This document shows, one piece after another, positions 51,412-60,826 of a stretch of 64,000 nucleotides of DNA. Position 1 is the first letter of the stretch. Every line of letters starts with the position of its first letter. A program made the position numbers and the translations under genes. This DNA comes from Streptomyces xanthophaeus (GTDB lineage Bacteria; Actinomycetota; Actinomycetes; Streptomycetales; Streptomycetaceae): positions 62,001 through 126,000 of the forward strand of contig NZ_JOFT01000012.1 in NCBI RefSeq assembly GCF_000725805.1, given 5' to 3'. The notes beneath the pieces were generated by a model. The model did no database searches and was not told the origin of the DNA. It saw only the letters and a list, made by a program, of their open reading frames with translations.

Positions 51412-51418
51412 CGAGGAC

Positions 51419-52105
51419 CTAGGCGGGGATCAGGGTCCGTCGGCGGCGCTTGCGCTGCGCGGCGGCCGACAGCCTGAGCTCGATGACCGACCGGACGGCC
51501 GGCCACTCCTCGTCGAGGATCGAGTAGAAGGCGGTACTGCGCACCGCCCCGTCGAGCCCGCGCGAATGGGCCCGGCGGACCCCCTCGCTGGTGAAGCCCA
51601 GGCGTTCCATCGCCGCCCGGGACCGTCCGTTGCGGGCGTCGGCGCGCAGCGAGATGCGCCGCACGCCCCAGGTCTCGAAGGCGTGGCGCAGCATGAGCAG
51701 CTTCGCCTCGGTGTTGATGCCGGTGCCCTGGGCGCCCGGGGACAGCCAGGTGTTGCCGATCTCCGCGGCATCGGGGATCGCCGTCGCAGGATCGCCGAAC
51801 GGGACCCCCGGCACGGCGGGCCAGACCAGCGGCCCCTGCCAGTAGTCGAGTTCCAGGAACCGGGTCGAACCGACGACCCGCCCGTCGGTGGCTCTGACCA
51901 CCGCGAACGGGACCGATCGACCCGCCGCCTGATCGGCGAGGGCACGGTCGATGTACTCGTGGGACGCCTGCACGCCGTGGGGTACGGGAGTGAAGGCGTA
52001 AGTCGTACGATCCTCGGCCCCGGCCACGGCCAGGGCCTCGGTGTGGTGGGGGGCGAGGGGCTCAAGCCGCACGCTGCGGCCGGCGAGGAGTACGGGTACG
52101 GGCAC
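51419..52105 (-). CDS. GNAT-family N-acetyltransferase (RimJ/RimL type)
   Basis: A 228-residue acetyltransferase with LAGRSVRLEPLAPHHTEAL at the N-terminus, EIGNTWLSPGAQGTGINTEAKLLMLRHAF for acetyl-CoA binding and ADARNGRSRAAMERLGFTSEG. These are typical of ribosomal-protein-type or small-molecule GNATs. GTG 52105 is the best start; a longer in-frame form to 52180 has a non-conserved N-terminus. The stop lies eight bases from the inverted-repeat element. Confidence 0.85.
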   Translation of the reverse strand: MPVPVLLAGRSVRLEPLAPHHTEALAVAGAEDRTTYAFTPVPHGVQASHEYIDRALADQAAGRSVPFAVVRATDGRVVGSTRFLELDYWQGPLVWPAVPGVPFGDPATAIPDAAEIGNTWLSPGAQGTGINTEAKLLMLRHAFETWGVRRISLRADARNGRSRAAMERLGFTSEGVRRAHSRGLDGAVRSTAFYSILDEEWPAVRSVIELRLSAAAQRKRRRRTLIPA

Positions 52106-52245
52106 GGAGCCTTCGGTCCTTCTGGGCGGTGGGGTGGTTGCACAGTCTGCGTTTCTGACGTCGCCCCCCGTGCAAAACACGGGTGAAAGGCAACGGGCGG
52201 TCAGGTGAACGCGAGTGGCTCAATGTAGCCCCTTAAAGTCCTCTC

Positions 52246-53046
52246 ATGAAGCCCCAATTTGGCAATGACGCGCCGCTGTTTTTCGACGACTCCGGTCCCC
52301 GTGACGGAGCGCCGGTCCTGCTGGTCCACGGGCACCCGTTCAACCGCACGATGTGGGCCCCCCAGACGGCCGCACTGGTGGCTGCCGGATACCGGGTCAT
52401 CGCCCCTGACCTGCGCGGATATGGGGAATCTCCGGTGCGGCCGGGCGTGCTGCCGCTGGCCGCCTTCGCCGACGACCTGGCCGCTCTGCTCGGCCGCCTG
52501 GACATCGAACAGACGGTCGTCGCCGGAGTGTCCATGGGCGGGCAGATCGCCATGGAGATGCGGCTGCGCCACCCGGGTCTGGTACGGGCCCTCGTCCTGT
52601 CCGATACGAGCCCGGTTCCGGAGACCGAGGACGGAAAGAAGACCCGTCTCGGGACGGCCGAACGGCTGCTCGCCGAGGGAATGGGGCCTTATGCCGAAGA
52701 GGTCATCGCCAAGATGCTCGCGCCCTACAACGTGAGCGGGATGCCGGAGGCCGCGGCGCACGTCGACGCCATGATGCGGGCCACGGACCCCGAGGGCGCC
52801 GCGGCCGCACTGCGGGGCCGCGCCGAGCGCCCCGACTACCGGCCCCTTCTCGCCCGGGCCACGGAGCCCTGCCTGGTCCTGGTGGGTGCGGACGACGTCT
52901 ACACCCCGGTCGCGGAGGCCGAGGCCCTGCACGCGCTGATGCCCCACTCGGTGCTCACGGTCATCGAGCGGGCGGGCCACCTGCCGGGCGTGGAGCAGCC
53001 CGAGGCGTTCAACCGGGCGCTGCTGGAGTTCCTCGCCCGCCTCTGA
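52246..53046 (+). CDS. Alpha/beta-fold hydrolase
   Basis: A 266-residue hydrolase with the oxyanion segment LLVHGHPFNRTMW, the nucleophile elbow AGVSMGGQIA, the acid in LVGADDVYTP and the histidine in ERAGHLPGVEQP. It resembles 3-oxoadipate enol-lactonase and related esterases. There is no signal peptide. It is a single gene, divergent from the GNAT gene. Confidence 0.88.
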   Translation: MKPQFGNDAPLFFDDSGPRDGAPVLLVHGHPFNRTMWAPQTAALVAAGYRVIAPDLRGYGESPVRPGVLPLAAFADDLAALLGRLDIEQTVVAGVSMGGQIAMEMRLRHPGLVRALVLSDTSPVPETEDGKKTRLGTAERLLAEGMGPYAEEVIAKMLAPYNVSGMPEAAAHVDAMMRATDPEGAAAALRGRAERPDYRPLLARATEPCLVLVGADDVYTPVAEAEALHALMPHSVLTVIERAGHLPGVEQPEAFNRALLEFLARL

Positions 53047-53158
53047 GCGCGGGCCTCGGGCCTTTCGTCGCCCGCCCGGGTGCCCAATGGCGGCCGGGCG
53101 GGGCGTGCGGACGTGTCAGTCTGTCTGGAGGGTGGTGCGCAGCCGGTAGCGGTCCCCG

Positions 53159-54175
53159 CTGGGCGCGGCCCTCGCCCGCATCGCCGCCCGCGTCCGCACC
53201 CAGCTCGGCTCCCCGGAACTGGCCGGGCTGCGGGCCGCCCGCCGCCCCCTGTTCACCGGCATCGGGGCCTCGTACGCCGCCCTCGCCGTGCCCGTGCAGC
53301 AACTGCGCGAGGCCGGGGTCGTCACCCAGCGGGTCCTCTCCAGCGAGATCGAGACCGGTACCGCCGGCTTCGACACCGACTGCCTGATCGCCGTCTCCCA
53401 GGGCGGCCGCAGCTCCGAGACCCTCGCCGCCTTCCGGTGCGCCGCCCCCGGCATCACGAGGACCGCGCTCCTGAACGTCGCGCCCTCGCCCCTGGGAGAG
53501 CTCGCCGACCTGGTCGTGGACCTCGGCAACGAGTGCGACTCGTACGCCTCCACCATCGGCTACACCGGCACCGTCGTGGCCCTCGACCTGATCGCGGGCG
53601 CCCTCGCCGGGCGCGCGGGAGACCCCTGGGGCGAGATCGCGGAGCAGACCACCGCCGTCCACCGGCAGGCCGCACAGGTGGTCGCCGGGCTGCGGGAGCG
53701 CGGCGCCCGCTGCATCGCCTCCGACGGGGTGGCGGCCGGCGCCTCCCGGGTCTCCGCCGAGGAAGGCGCCCTGCTGCTGCGCGAGGTGGTCCGGATGACG
53801 GCCGCCGTCTCGGCCACCCGCAACTACCTGCACGGCGAGATGGAGTCGGCGGGCAACACCCTGCACCTCGTGTACGGGGACGGCCGCGAGATCGAGCTGG
53901 CCCGGTCGCTGGCCGGCGCGGGCCACCTGACCCTGCTGATCACCGCGGCCGACGTGGAGATCGCCGAGAACCAGTTCGTCGTCCGGCTGCCGAAGGCGGC
54001 CGACGCCGTCCGCGTGGTCCTGGAGACGGTGGTCCTCCAGGAGCTCGTGGCCCAGCTCAGCGACGAGCGGGGCGTGCCGATCGAGTCCTTCGTCTTCGCC
54101 AACGACGACACGAAGGAAGGCGGCCTGGACATGTCCGACTTCGAGGTCGCCGCCTGGTCCCCGGCGGCCGGCTGA
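53159..54175 (+). CDS. SIS-domain phosphosugar isomerase-like protein, start codon unresolved
   Basis: The frame encodes two SIS domains. The first has the sugar-phosphate loop FTGIGASYAAL, ISQGGRSSETL-type VSQGGRSSETL and SEIETGTAGF; the second has SAGNTLHLVYGD. It resembles AgaS/GlmS-type isomerase domains. Protein-like sequence begins at about 53150 (RSPLGAALARIAARVR), directly after an in-frame TAG at 53147. The first ATG/GTG/TTG is GTG 53288, which would delete the first sugar-binding loop. A CTG at 53159 is used here as a placeholder. It is either a CTG start or a recently inactivated 5' end; GTG codons at 53132 and 53135 sit just before the TAG. Confidence 0.7.
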   Translation: MGAALARIAARVRTQLGSPELAGLRAARRPLFTGIGASYAALAVPVQQLREAGVVTQRVLSSEIETGTAGFDTDCLIAVSQGGRSSETLAAFRCAAPGITRTALLNVAPSPLGELADLVVDLGNECDSYASTIGYTGTVVALDLIAGALAGRAGDPWGEIAEQTTAVHRQAAQVVAGLRERGARCIASDGVAAGASRVSAEEGALLLREVVRMTAAVSATRNYLHGEMESAGNTLHLVYGDGREIELARSLAGAGHLTLLITAADVEIAENQFVVRLPKAADAVRVVLETVVLQELVAQLSDERGVPIESFVFANDDTKEGGLDMSDFEVAAWSPAAG

Positions 54176-54220
54176 ACCCCCGCCCCTCCCGGGCCCGTCC
54201 CCGGCTGAGATCATCCGGGG

Positions 54221-54889
54221 ATGGACGAGGTACTGCGCACCCTGGCCGAGGTGGGCCCCTTCTTCGCCGTGCCGTACGGCAAGGAGCCGCCCGGGCCGGG
54301 ATTCCGGCCGCTGGACGAGCTCTACGGGGAGGGCCTCGGCCCGTACGTGGCCGAGGTCGGGCGGCGGATCGGCACCGGGCCGGACCGGGTGGCCGCCTCG
54401 ACGGCGCAGTTCGGGATCGCCTCGCGGCTGTGGTCGATCGGGCTCGGGTGCGTGGCCCTGGCCGGGCAGGTGCCGGACCTGGACCCGGGGCGCGTGGGGT
54501 GGCGGCTGCCCGCAGCGGGCTCGCTGGAGCTGTGGCTGCCCGAGCCCGTGCCGCTGCCCGCCGCTTCCCTGGGCGGGACCGTCCTCGGGAACCTCGCCGT
54601 GCTCGACGCGCGGCTGCGCAAGGATTTCGGGGTCTCGCCGAAGGTGCTGAGGGGCAATGCCGCGTCCGGACTGGTCGGGGCGCTGCGGGTGCTGACCGAC
54701 CGGGTCGAGGGGGACGCGGCGGTGCGGTCGGCGGCCGCGCTGCTGGCCGAGGACGGCCCGCTCGCCGGTACCGGCACCTTCGTCCACGAGCCGGGGCTCG
54801 GGGTGGCCTTCGTACGGCGCAGCTGCTGCCTCTACTACCAGGTGCCCGGCGGCGGGTTCTGCGGGGACTGCGTCCTGCGGACCCGCTGA
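54221..54889 (+). CDS. FhuF-like (2Fe-2S)-binding protein
   Basis: A 222-residue protein with the C-terminal FhuF cysteine motif CC-x10-C-x2-C (C202, C203, C214, C217 in RRSCCLYYQVPGGGFCGDC), which ligates an unusual [2Fe-2S] cluster. FhuF proteins reduce ferric siderophore in the cytoplasm. No siderophore genes are nearby, so the role here is inferred from the motif only. Start ATG 54221. Confidence 0.85.
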   Translation: MDEVLRTLAEVGPFFAVPYGKEPPGPGFRPLDELYGEGLGPYVAEVGRRIGTGPDRVAASTAQFGIASRLWSIGLGCVALAGQVPDLDPGRVGWRLPAAGSLELWLPEPVPLPAASLGGTVLGNLAVLDARLRKDFGVSPKVLRGNAASGLVGALRVLTDRVEGDAAVRSAAALLAEDGPLAGTGTFVHEPGLGVAFVRRSCCLYYQVPGGGFCGDCVLRTR

Positions 54890-54959
54890 CGGGACAGGGC
54901 CACCGGGGAGCGGTCAAGCCGCTGCCCGATGGCCCTGCCGGTGGTGTGGTGCGGACGTC

Positions 54960-56771
54960 CTAGAAGGTCAGGTTCCAGGCGTCGATCTTGCCGGTGTCGC
55001 CGCCCGCGTTGTCGTTCACGCGCAGCTTCCAGGTGCCGTTCGCGACCTCGGACGAGGCGTTGACGGTGAAGACCTGGTTGATGTTGTCGGCGCTGCCGCC
55101 GGCCCGGTTGTGCACGGTGTAGACGGTGCCGTCGGGGGCCAGGAGGTCCACCTTCAGGTCACCGGTGTAGGTGTGCACGATGTTCACGCCCACCTTGAGG
55201 GTGGCCGGGGCGTTGCCGGTCACCCCGCTGACGGTGATGGGGCTCTCCACGGTGGTGTTGTCGCCGATGGCGAAGTCACCGAGGTTCTCGAAGTACTTGC
55301 CGGGGGGCGGGGTGGATCCGACGGCCTTGAGGGCGTCGGTCTGGCCCTCGCCGAAGAAGCCGTTCTTCGCCGTGGTGCCCTTGCAGCGGCTGTCCGACGG
55401 GCAGGCGACGTCGTTGGCCTGGGTGGCCAGCTTGTCGCGCAGCTGCGCCGGGGTGATGCCCGGGTTGGTGCTCGCCAGCAGCGCAGCCACACCGGCCACG
55501 TGCGGGGAGGCCATCGAGGTGCCGCTCATGCTGCCGTACTTGCCGCCCGGCAGGGTGCTGTAGATGCCGGTGGCGTCGCCGCCGGGGGCGGTGATGTCGA
55601 CGACGTTCAGGCCGTAGTTGGAGTACGAGGCCTTGGCCGTGGTGCCCATCGCCGAGACCGTGACCACGCCCGGGAGCTCGGTCGGGATGTCCAGGCAGGC
55701 GTTGGTGATGGTGCGGGTGACCGGCGTCGAGTCGTTCGGGCTCTCGGTGTCGGTCGTCTTGTTGGCCAGGTCGAGGTTGGAGTTGCCGGCCGCGGCGACC
55801 TGCAGCGAACCCTTGCCCTCGGCGTACTCCTGGGCGCGCTTGACGCCCTCGATGATCGCGGCCTGGTCGGCGTTGTCCGGGCAGTTGAACTGCCACGGGT
55901 CCGTGTAGTAGCTGTTGTTGGTGACCTTGAAGCCGTGGTCACCGGCCCACATGAAGCCGCAGACGGTGTTCTCGGCGAAGAAGAGCGAGGATCCGGGCTC
56001 CGCGATGCGCACGGAGGAGATCTTCACGCCCGGGGCCACGCCGATGACGCCCTTGCCGTTCTTGGCGGCGGCGACCGTACCGGCCACGTGCGTGCCGTGG
56101 GTGCCGACGTCCCGCCAGGAACCGGCGCGGGTGTCCGCCTTGCCGTACGCGCAGGACGCCGAGTCCGCCGCGTTGAAGTTCGGCGCCAGGTCCTGGTGCT
56201 GGTCGTCCACACCGGTGTCCAGGATGCCGACCTTGACGGTGGCGGAACCGGTGGTGACGGCCCAGGCCTGGTCGGCCTTGATCTGCGTCATGTCGGCGCG
56301 GACCGGCTCGCCGGAAGGCGTCGTGGACTGCGCCGGGTTGGCGGGCAACGCCGGGTTGTAGGCGTCCGCCGGGACGTCCGAGGTGCGGGTGGCCCCGACC
56401 TGCTGGACGCCGCTCACGCCGCGCATGGTGGCGGCGAAGGAAGCGGACGACGAGTGGGCGACGATCACGCCGATCGCGTCGTAGTTCGCGAAGACCGTGC
56501 CGCCGTTGGCGGTGACGGCGGAGCGCACCGCCGTGCTGTCACCGGGAGCGGTGATCACGAGGTAGGCGCGGGTGCCGGCAACCCAGGTCGCACTCTGGGA
56601 GGCCGACGCCGCTGCCGGGGCCGCTGCCGGGGCCGGAGCAGGAGCGGGAGCGGAAGGAGAGACCGGGGCGGTGCCGGCGAGCGCGGCGGGGGCCCCGAAG
56701 GTCAGTGCGGCGCCGAGAGCGGCGGCCAGCACCAGGGTACGGCGAGGCCGGCTGGATATGTGGGGTATCAA
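54960..56771 (-). CDS. Secreted subtilase (S8 serine protease) with P-domain
   Basis: A 603-residue exported protease. A signal peptide (TLVLAAALGAALTFGAPAALA) and an inhibitor-like propeptide (about 60-150) precede the catalytic domain. The triad is D185 (GILDTGVDD), H225 (GTHGTHVAG) and S419 (SGTSMASPHVAG), and the oxyanion Asn is in AAAGNSN. A C-terminal proprotein-convertase P-domain (VNIVHTYTGDLKVDLLAPDG to the end) follows. TTG 56771 has GGAGGA five bases upstream and gives the signal peptide. It will degrade extracellular protein. Confidence 0.92.
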   Translation of the reverse strand: MIPHISSRPRRTLVLAAALGAALTFGAPAALAGTAPVSPSAPAPAPAPAAAPAAASASQSATWVAGTRAYLVITAPGDSTAVRSAVTANGGTVFANYDAIGVIVAHSSSASFAATMRGVSGVQQVGATRTSDVPADAYNPALPANPAQSTTPSGEPVRADMTQIKADQAWAVTTGSATVKVGILDTGVDDQHQDLAPNFNAADSASCAYGKADTRAGSWRDVGTHGTHVAGTVAAAKNGKGVIGVAPGVKISSVRIAEPGSSLFFAENTVCGFMWAGDHGFKVTNNSYYTDPWQFNCPDNADQAAIIEGVKRAQEYAEGKGSLQVAAAGNSNLDLANKTTDTESPNDSTPVTRTITNACLDIPTELPGVVTVSAMGTTAKASYSNYGLNVVDITAPGGDATGIYSTLPGGKYGSMSGTSMASPHVAGVAALLASTNPGITPAQLRDKLATQANDVACPSDSRCKGTTAKNGFFGEGQTDALKAVGSTPPPGKYFENLGDFAIGDNTTVESPITVSGVTGNAPATLKVGVNIVHTYTGDLKVDLLAPDGTVYTVHNRAGGSADNINQVFTVNASSEVANGTWKLRVNDNAGGDTGKIDAWNLTF

Positions 56772-57001
56772 TGCGTCCTCCGAAGGCCCGGTGGTCGCAC
56801 CTACCGGGCCGTACGAAACAAGTGGTGGACGCAAGATGTCAGACGCACACCCCGCTGCGGAAGTACCTTTTGCAACACGGGGGTTCGTTTATCGGTGGCA
56901 GGTAACCGAATACGGGTGAGATGTGCGATGTGTTCCGGGTCCGGCCGGGCTGGGCACCGTGGGGGCGAGCCCGGCCCGGCCGGATCGTGCGGGCGTTCCG
57001 G

Positions 57002-58387
57002 CTACACCGGTACGCCGTTCTTGTCGCCCTCCGGCTGGACCGGCAGGGCGTCCTTGTGCGGGCCGGGGCTCCCGTCCCCGGCGGGCTCGGCGCCGTGGCC
57101 GTCGTCCACCAGCGTGGTCTCGTCGAACGGCAGCCGGCCCGCGAGGACTTCGCCGGCCCGTGCGTGGTCGAACTCCTTCGTCCACGTCCCGATGAGCACC
57201 GTCGCGACCGCGTTGCCCGCGAAGTTGGTCAGGGCGCGCGCCTCGCTCATGAACCGGTCGATGCCCACGATCAGGCCGACCCCGTCGACGAGTTCCGGCC
57301 GGTGGGACTGGAGTCCTCCGGCGAGGGTGGCCAGCCCCGCGCCCGTCACCCCGGCGGCGCCCTTCGAGGCGATGATCATGAAGAGCAGCAGGGAGATCTG
57401 CTCGCCCAGGGCGAGCGGCTTGCCCATGGCCTCCGCCACGAACAGCGAGGACATCGTCAGGTAGATCGCGGTCCCGTCCAGATTGAAGGAGTAGCCGGTG
57501 GGCACGGTGATCCCGGTGACCGGACGCGAGACCCCCAGGTGCTCCATCTTCGCGATCAGCCGCGGCAGCGCCGACTCCGAGGAGGACGTGGACAGGATCA
57601 GCAGGAACTCCCGGCCCAGGTAGCGCAGCAGCGCGAACACGCTGACCCCCGTACACACCCGCAGCAGGGTGCCGAGGACCACGAACACGAACAGCAGGCA
57701 GGTCGTGTAGAAGCCGATCATGATGACGGCGAGGGACTTCAGCGCGTCGATGCCGGTCGCCCCGACCACCGCCGCGATCGCCCCGAAGGCGCCCACCGGC
57801 GCGGCCCACATGATCATCGCCAGCACCCGGAACACCAGCTTCTGCACGTGCCCGATCCCGCGCAGCAGCGGCTCGCCGGACCGGCCCATGGCCTGGAGCG
57901 CGAACCCGCACAGCAGCGCCACCAGCAGCGTCTGGAGCACCTCGCCGCCGGTGAAGGCGGACACCAGGGTGGTCGGGATGATCCCGAGCAGGAACTCCGG
58001 GGTGCTCTCGGCCCCGCCCGCCTTGGCCTGCGCCTCGCCGGCGCTGCGCGCCGCCTCGGTCAGGTGCAGCCCGCTGCCGGGCTCCAGCAGGTTCCCCACC
58101 AGCAGACCGATGGCGAGGGCCACGGTGGACATCACCATGAAGTAGCCGAGCGCGAGCCCGCCCACCGCCCCGACCTTGGCGGCCTTGCGGACCGAGCCGA
58201 TGCCCAGCACGATCGTGCAGAAGATCACGGGCGAGATCATCATCTTGATGAGGTTCACGAAGCCCGTGCCCAGGGGCTTGAGCTCCACGGCCACGCCGGG
58301 TGCGGCGAAGCCGACGGCGATGCCGAGGAGCACCGCGGCGATCACCGCGATGTAGAGATAGTGCGTTCTGTCGCGCCTGGCGGCCAC
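57002..58387 (-). CDS. dctA: C4-dicarboxylate:cation symporter DctA
   Basis: A 461-residue DAACS-family carrier with about eight helices and two re-entrant loops. The serine-rich loop is LSTSSSESALPRL, the substrate site region is TGYSFNLDGTAIY, and GAAGVTGAGLATLAGGL is present. It imports succinate, malate or fumarate with H+ or Na+. GTG 58387 has GGAGG five bases upstream. It is divergent from a CitA/DctB-type two-component system that very probably controls it. Confidence 0.92.
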   Translation of the reverse strand: MAARRDRTHYLYIAVIAAVLLGIAVGFAAPGVAVELKPLGTGFVNLIKMMISPVIFCTIVLGIGSVRKAAKVGAVGGLALGYFMVMSTVALAIGLLVGNLLEPGSGLHLTEAARSAGEAQAKAGGAESTPEFLLGIIPTTLVSAFTGGEVLQTLLVALLCGFALQAMGRSGEPLLRGIGHVQKLVFRVLAMIMWAAPVGAFGAIAAVVGATGIDALKSLAVIMIGFYTTCLLFVFVVLGTLLRVCTGVSVFALLRYLGREFLLILSTSSSESALPRLIAKMEHLGVSRPVTGITVPTGYSFNLDGTAIYLTMSSLFVAEAMGKPLALGEQISLLLFMIIASKGAAGVTGAGLATLAGGLQSHRPELVDGVGLIVGIDRFMSEARALTNFAGNAVATVLIGTWTKEFDHARAGEVLAGRLPFDETTLVDDGHGAEPAGDGSPGPHKDALPVQPEGDKNGVPV

Positions 58388-58493
58388 GATGCCTCCTGGT
58401 GGTGAATGTGTCCCGGGAGGACCATGGCCCGAGGCTGTGACCCCGGTCACCCTTGCGTTCATTGAGTTCACGGCCGGGTGCACACTGAGCGCC

Positions 58494-60098
58494 ATGTTCC
58501 GTTTGCCCCGCCCGCCGCGCAGCCTCGCCGGCCAGCTCTTCGCCATGCAGGTGCTGCTGGTCGCAGTGGTCGTCGCGGGCTGCGCCGTCTTCGCCTACGC
58601 CACCGCACGGGGCCAGGCCGAGGACTCCGCCCGGCGCCAGGCCGGGGCCGTGGCGCGTGCGGTCGCCGACTCCCCGTCGGTCCAGCAGGCCGTACGGGAG
58701 GCCGTACGCGGTACCGACCCCTCGACGGCCCTCCAGCCGTACGCGGAGCGGGTGCGCGTCGACTCCGGGGTCGACTTCGTCACGATCATGGACCCGGACG
58801 GGCGGCGCTGGACCCACCCCGACCCGCGCCGGATCGGCGAGCGCTTCCTCGGCAACACCGCGCCCGCGCTGCGCGGCGAGACCTTCAGCGAGACCTACAC
58901 CGGCACCCTCGGCCCCTCGATCCGCGTGGTCACCCCGCTCACGGACGGGGGCCGGGTGGTCGGAATGGTCAGCGCGGGCATCACCGTCCGCGCGATCAGC
59001 GCCCGCCTCGCCGCGCAGCTCTCGGCCCTCGCCTGGGTCGCGGCCGGGGCCCTCGCCCTCGGCGGCGCGGGTACGTACGTGGTCAATGCACGGCTGCGCC
59101 GGCACACCCACGGCATGAACGCGGCCGAGCTCAGCCGGATGTACGACTACCACCAGGCGGCGCTGCACGGCGTCCGCGAGGGGCTGCTGATGCTCGACGG
59201 ACAGCGCAGGATCACCCTGATCAACGACGCGGGCCGGGAACTGCTCGGACTCCAGGGCGAGTTGACCGGCACCGCGGTCGCGGACCTCGGGCTGCCCGCC
59301 CCGATCACCGGCGCCCTGCTCGCCGACCGGCCCCGGACGGACGAGGTGCACCTGACCGCCGACCGGGTGCTCGTCGTGAACAGTTCACCCGTCGCGGGCG
59401 GCGGCCGCCGCGGCACCGTGGTGACCCTGCGGGACCACACCGAGCTCCAGGCGCTCACCGGCGAGCTGGACCACGAGCGCGGCTTCACCCAGGCCCTGCG
59501 CTCGCAGGCCCACGAGGCGGCCAACCGGCTGCACACGGTGGTCTCCCTCATCGAGCTCGACCGCGCCCAGGAGGCGGTCGACTTCGCCACGGCGGAACTG
59601 GAACTGGCCCAGGCCCTCACCGACGAGGTGATCACCGCGGTGGGGGAGCCGGTGCTCGTGGCGCTCCTGCTCGGCAAGGCCGCGCAGGCGCACGAACGCG
59701 GGGTCGAACTGGTGGTGACCCCGGACAGCAGCGCCATCGACGGCGGCCCCGGCACCCCGCCCGCCCGGGACCTCGTCACGGTGCTCGGCAACCTCGTCGA
59801 CAACGCGGTGGAGGCGCTCACCGGGGTCCCGGGCGGCCGGATCGCGGTCACCGTCCGGCCCGAGGGGGAAGAACTGCTGCTCCGCGTCGCCGACAACGGC
59901 CCCGGTCTGCCCGAGGGGGCCGCGGCCGACGTGTTCCGCCGCGGCTGGTCGGGCAAGGGGGAGGGGCGGGGCCTCGGCCTCGCCCTGGTCCGCCAGGTGG
60001 CCCAGCGGCACGGGGGAACGGCAGCCGCCGCGGAAGTCCCGGACGGCGGCGCCGAGTTCACCGTACGGCTGCCGCTGGCCCGGGAGGCCGGCGCATGA
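58494..60098 (+). CDS. Sensor histidine kinase, CitA/DcuS type
   Basis: A 534-residue kinase. A first membrane helix (about 14-34) and an extracytoplasmic Cache/PAS sensor (about 40-175, FVTIMDPDGRRWTHPDP) precede a second helix (about 178-200). A cytoplasmic PAS follows (ITLINDAGRELLGLQG). The dimerisation site is SQAHEAANRLHTVVSLIELD with H340, and the HATPase boxes are GNLVDNAVEAL, VADNGPGLP and GRGLGLALV. The layout is that of dicarboxylate and citrate sensors. It is coupled to the response regulator by a four-base overlap and divergent from dctA. Confidence 0.92.
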   Translation: MFRLPRPPRSLAGQLFAMQVLLVAVVVAGCAVFAYATARGQAEDSARRQAGAVARAVADSPSVQQAVREAVRGTDPSTALQPYAERVRVDSGVDFVTIMDPDGRRWTHPDPRRIGERFLGNTAPALRGETFSETYTGTLGPSIRVVTPLTDGGRVVGMVSAGITVRAISARLAAQLSALAWVAAGALALGGAGTYVVNARLRRHTHGMNAAELSRMYDYHQAALHGVREGLLMLDGQRRITLINDAGRELLGLQGELTGTAVADLGLPAPITGALLADRPRTDEVHLTADRVLVVNSSPVAGGGRRGTVVTLRDHTELQALTGELDHERGFTQALRSQAHEAANRLHTVVSLIELDRAQEAVDFATAELELAQALTDEVITAVGEPVLVALLLGKAAQAHERGVELVVTPDSSAIDGGPGTPPARDLVTVLGNLVDNAVEALTGVPGGRIAVTVRPEGEELLLRVADNGPGLPEGAAADVFRRGWSGKGEGRGLGLALVRQVAQRHGGTAAAAEVPDGGAEFTVRLPLAREAGA

Positions 60099-60826
60099 GC
60101 GGGACGGGCGGGCCGGGCGAGGGCGAGGTGCGGGTGCTGGTGGTCGAGGACGACCCCGTGGCCGCCGCCGCGCACGCGCTGTACATCGGCCGGGTGCCCG
60201 GCTTCACGGCCGTCGCGACCGTCCACTCGCTCGCCGAGGCCACCCGCGCCCTGGAGCGGACCCGCGTCGACCTGCTGCTGCTCGACCTCGGCCTGCCCGA
60301 CGGGCACGGGCTGCGCTTCGCGCGCGGGCTGCGGGCCGCCGGACACCCCGTCGACGTGATCGTGGTGACCTCGGCGCGGGACCTGGCCGTGGTCCGCGAG
60401 AGCGTCTCCCTCGGCGTGGTCCAGTACGTGCTGAAGCCGTTCGCCTTCCCGACCCTGCGCGAACGCCTGCTGCGCTACGCCGAGTTCCGCGCGACCGCGG
60501 GCGAGGCCGCCGGGCAGGACGACGTGGACCGGGCGATGGCCGCCCTGCGGGCGCCCCGCCCGGCGGAACTGCCCAAGGGGCTGAGCGCGCCGACCCTGGA
60601 CCGCGTCGCCGCGCTGCTGCGGGCGGCTCCCGAGGGGCTGACCGCAGCGGGGACGGCCGAGGCGGCCGGGATCTCGCGGATCACCGCCCGCCGATACCTG
60701 GAACACCTCGTGGACAGCGGGCGGGCGGCCCGCACCCCCCGGTACGGGCAGGTCGGCCGCCCCGAACTGCACTACCGCTGGCTGGCGGAGGCCGCGGCCG
60801 CGGCCGGTTCGGTGTCGAAGGTGTAG
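60095..60826 (+). CDS. Response regulator, CitB/DcuR type
   Basis: A 243-residue regulator with a receiver domain (phospho-acceptor D64 in LLLLDLGLPDG, K in VLKPFAF). The C-terminal winged HTH (TAAGTAEAAGISRITARRYLEHLVDSGRAART) is of the DpiA/CitB group. It should activate dctA when the partner kinase senses dicarboxylates. Its last 55 bases overlap the convergent tyrosinase gene. Confidence 0.92.
   Translation: MSGTGGPGEGEVRVLVVEDDPVAAAAHALYIGRVPGFTAVATVHSLAEATRALERTRVDLLLLDLGLPDGHGLRFARGLRAAGHPVDVIVVTSARDLAVVRESVSLGVVQYVLKPFAFPTLRERLLRYAEFRATAGEAAGQDDVDRAMAALRAPRPAELPKGLSAPTLDRVAALLRAAPEGLTAAGTAEAAGISRITARRYLEHLVDSGRAARTPRYGQVGRPELHYRWLAEAAAAAGSVSKV

Larger units (their letters stand above)
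51049..51418. other. Intergenic stretch between esterase and GNAT genes
   Basis: No protein gene is supported. It contains the esterase promoter region, a terminator hairpin (51182-51233) and a small inverted-repeat element (51289-51411). Confidence 0.6.
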
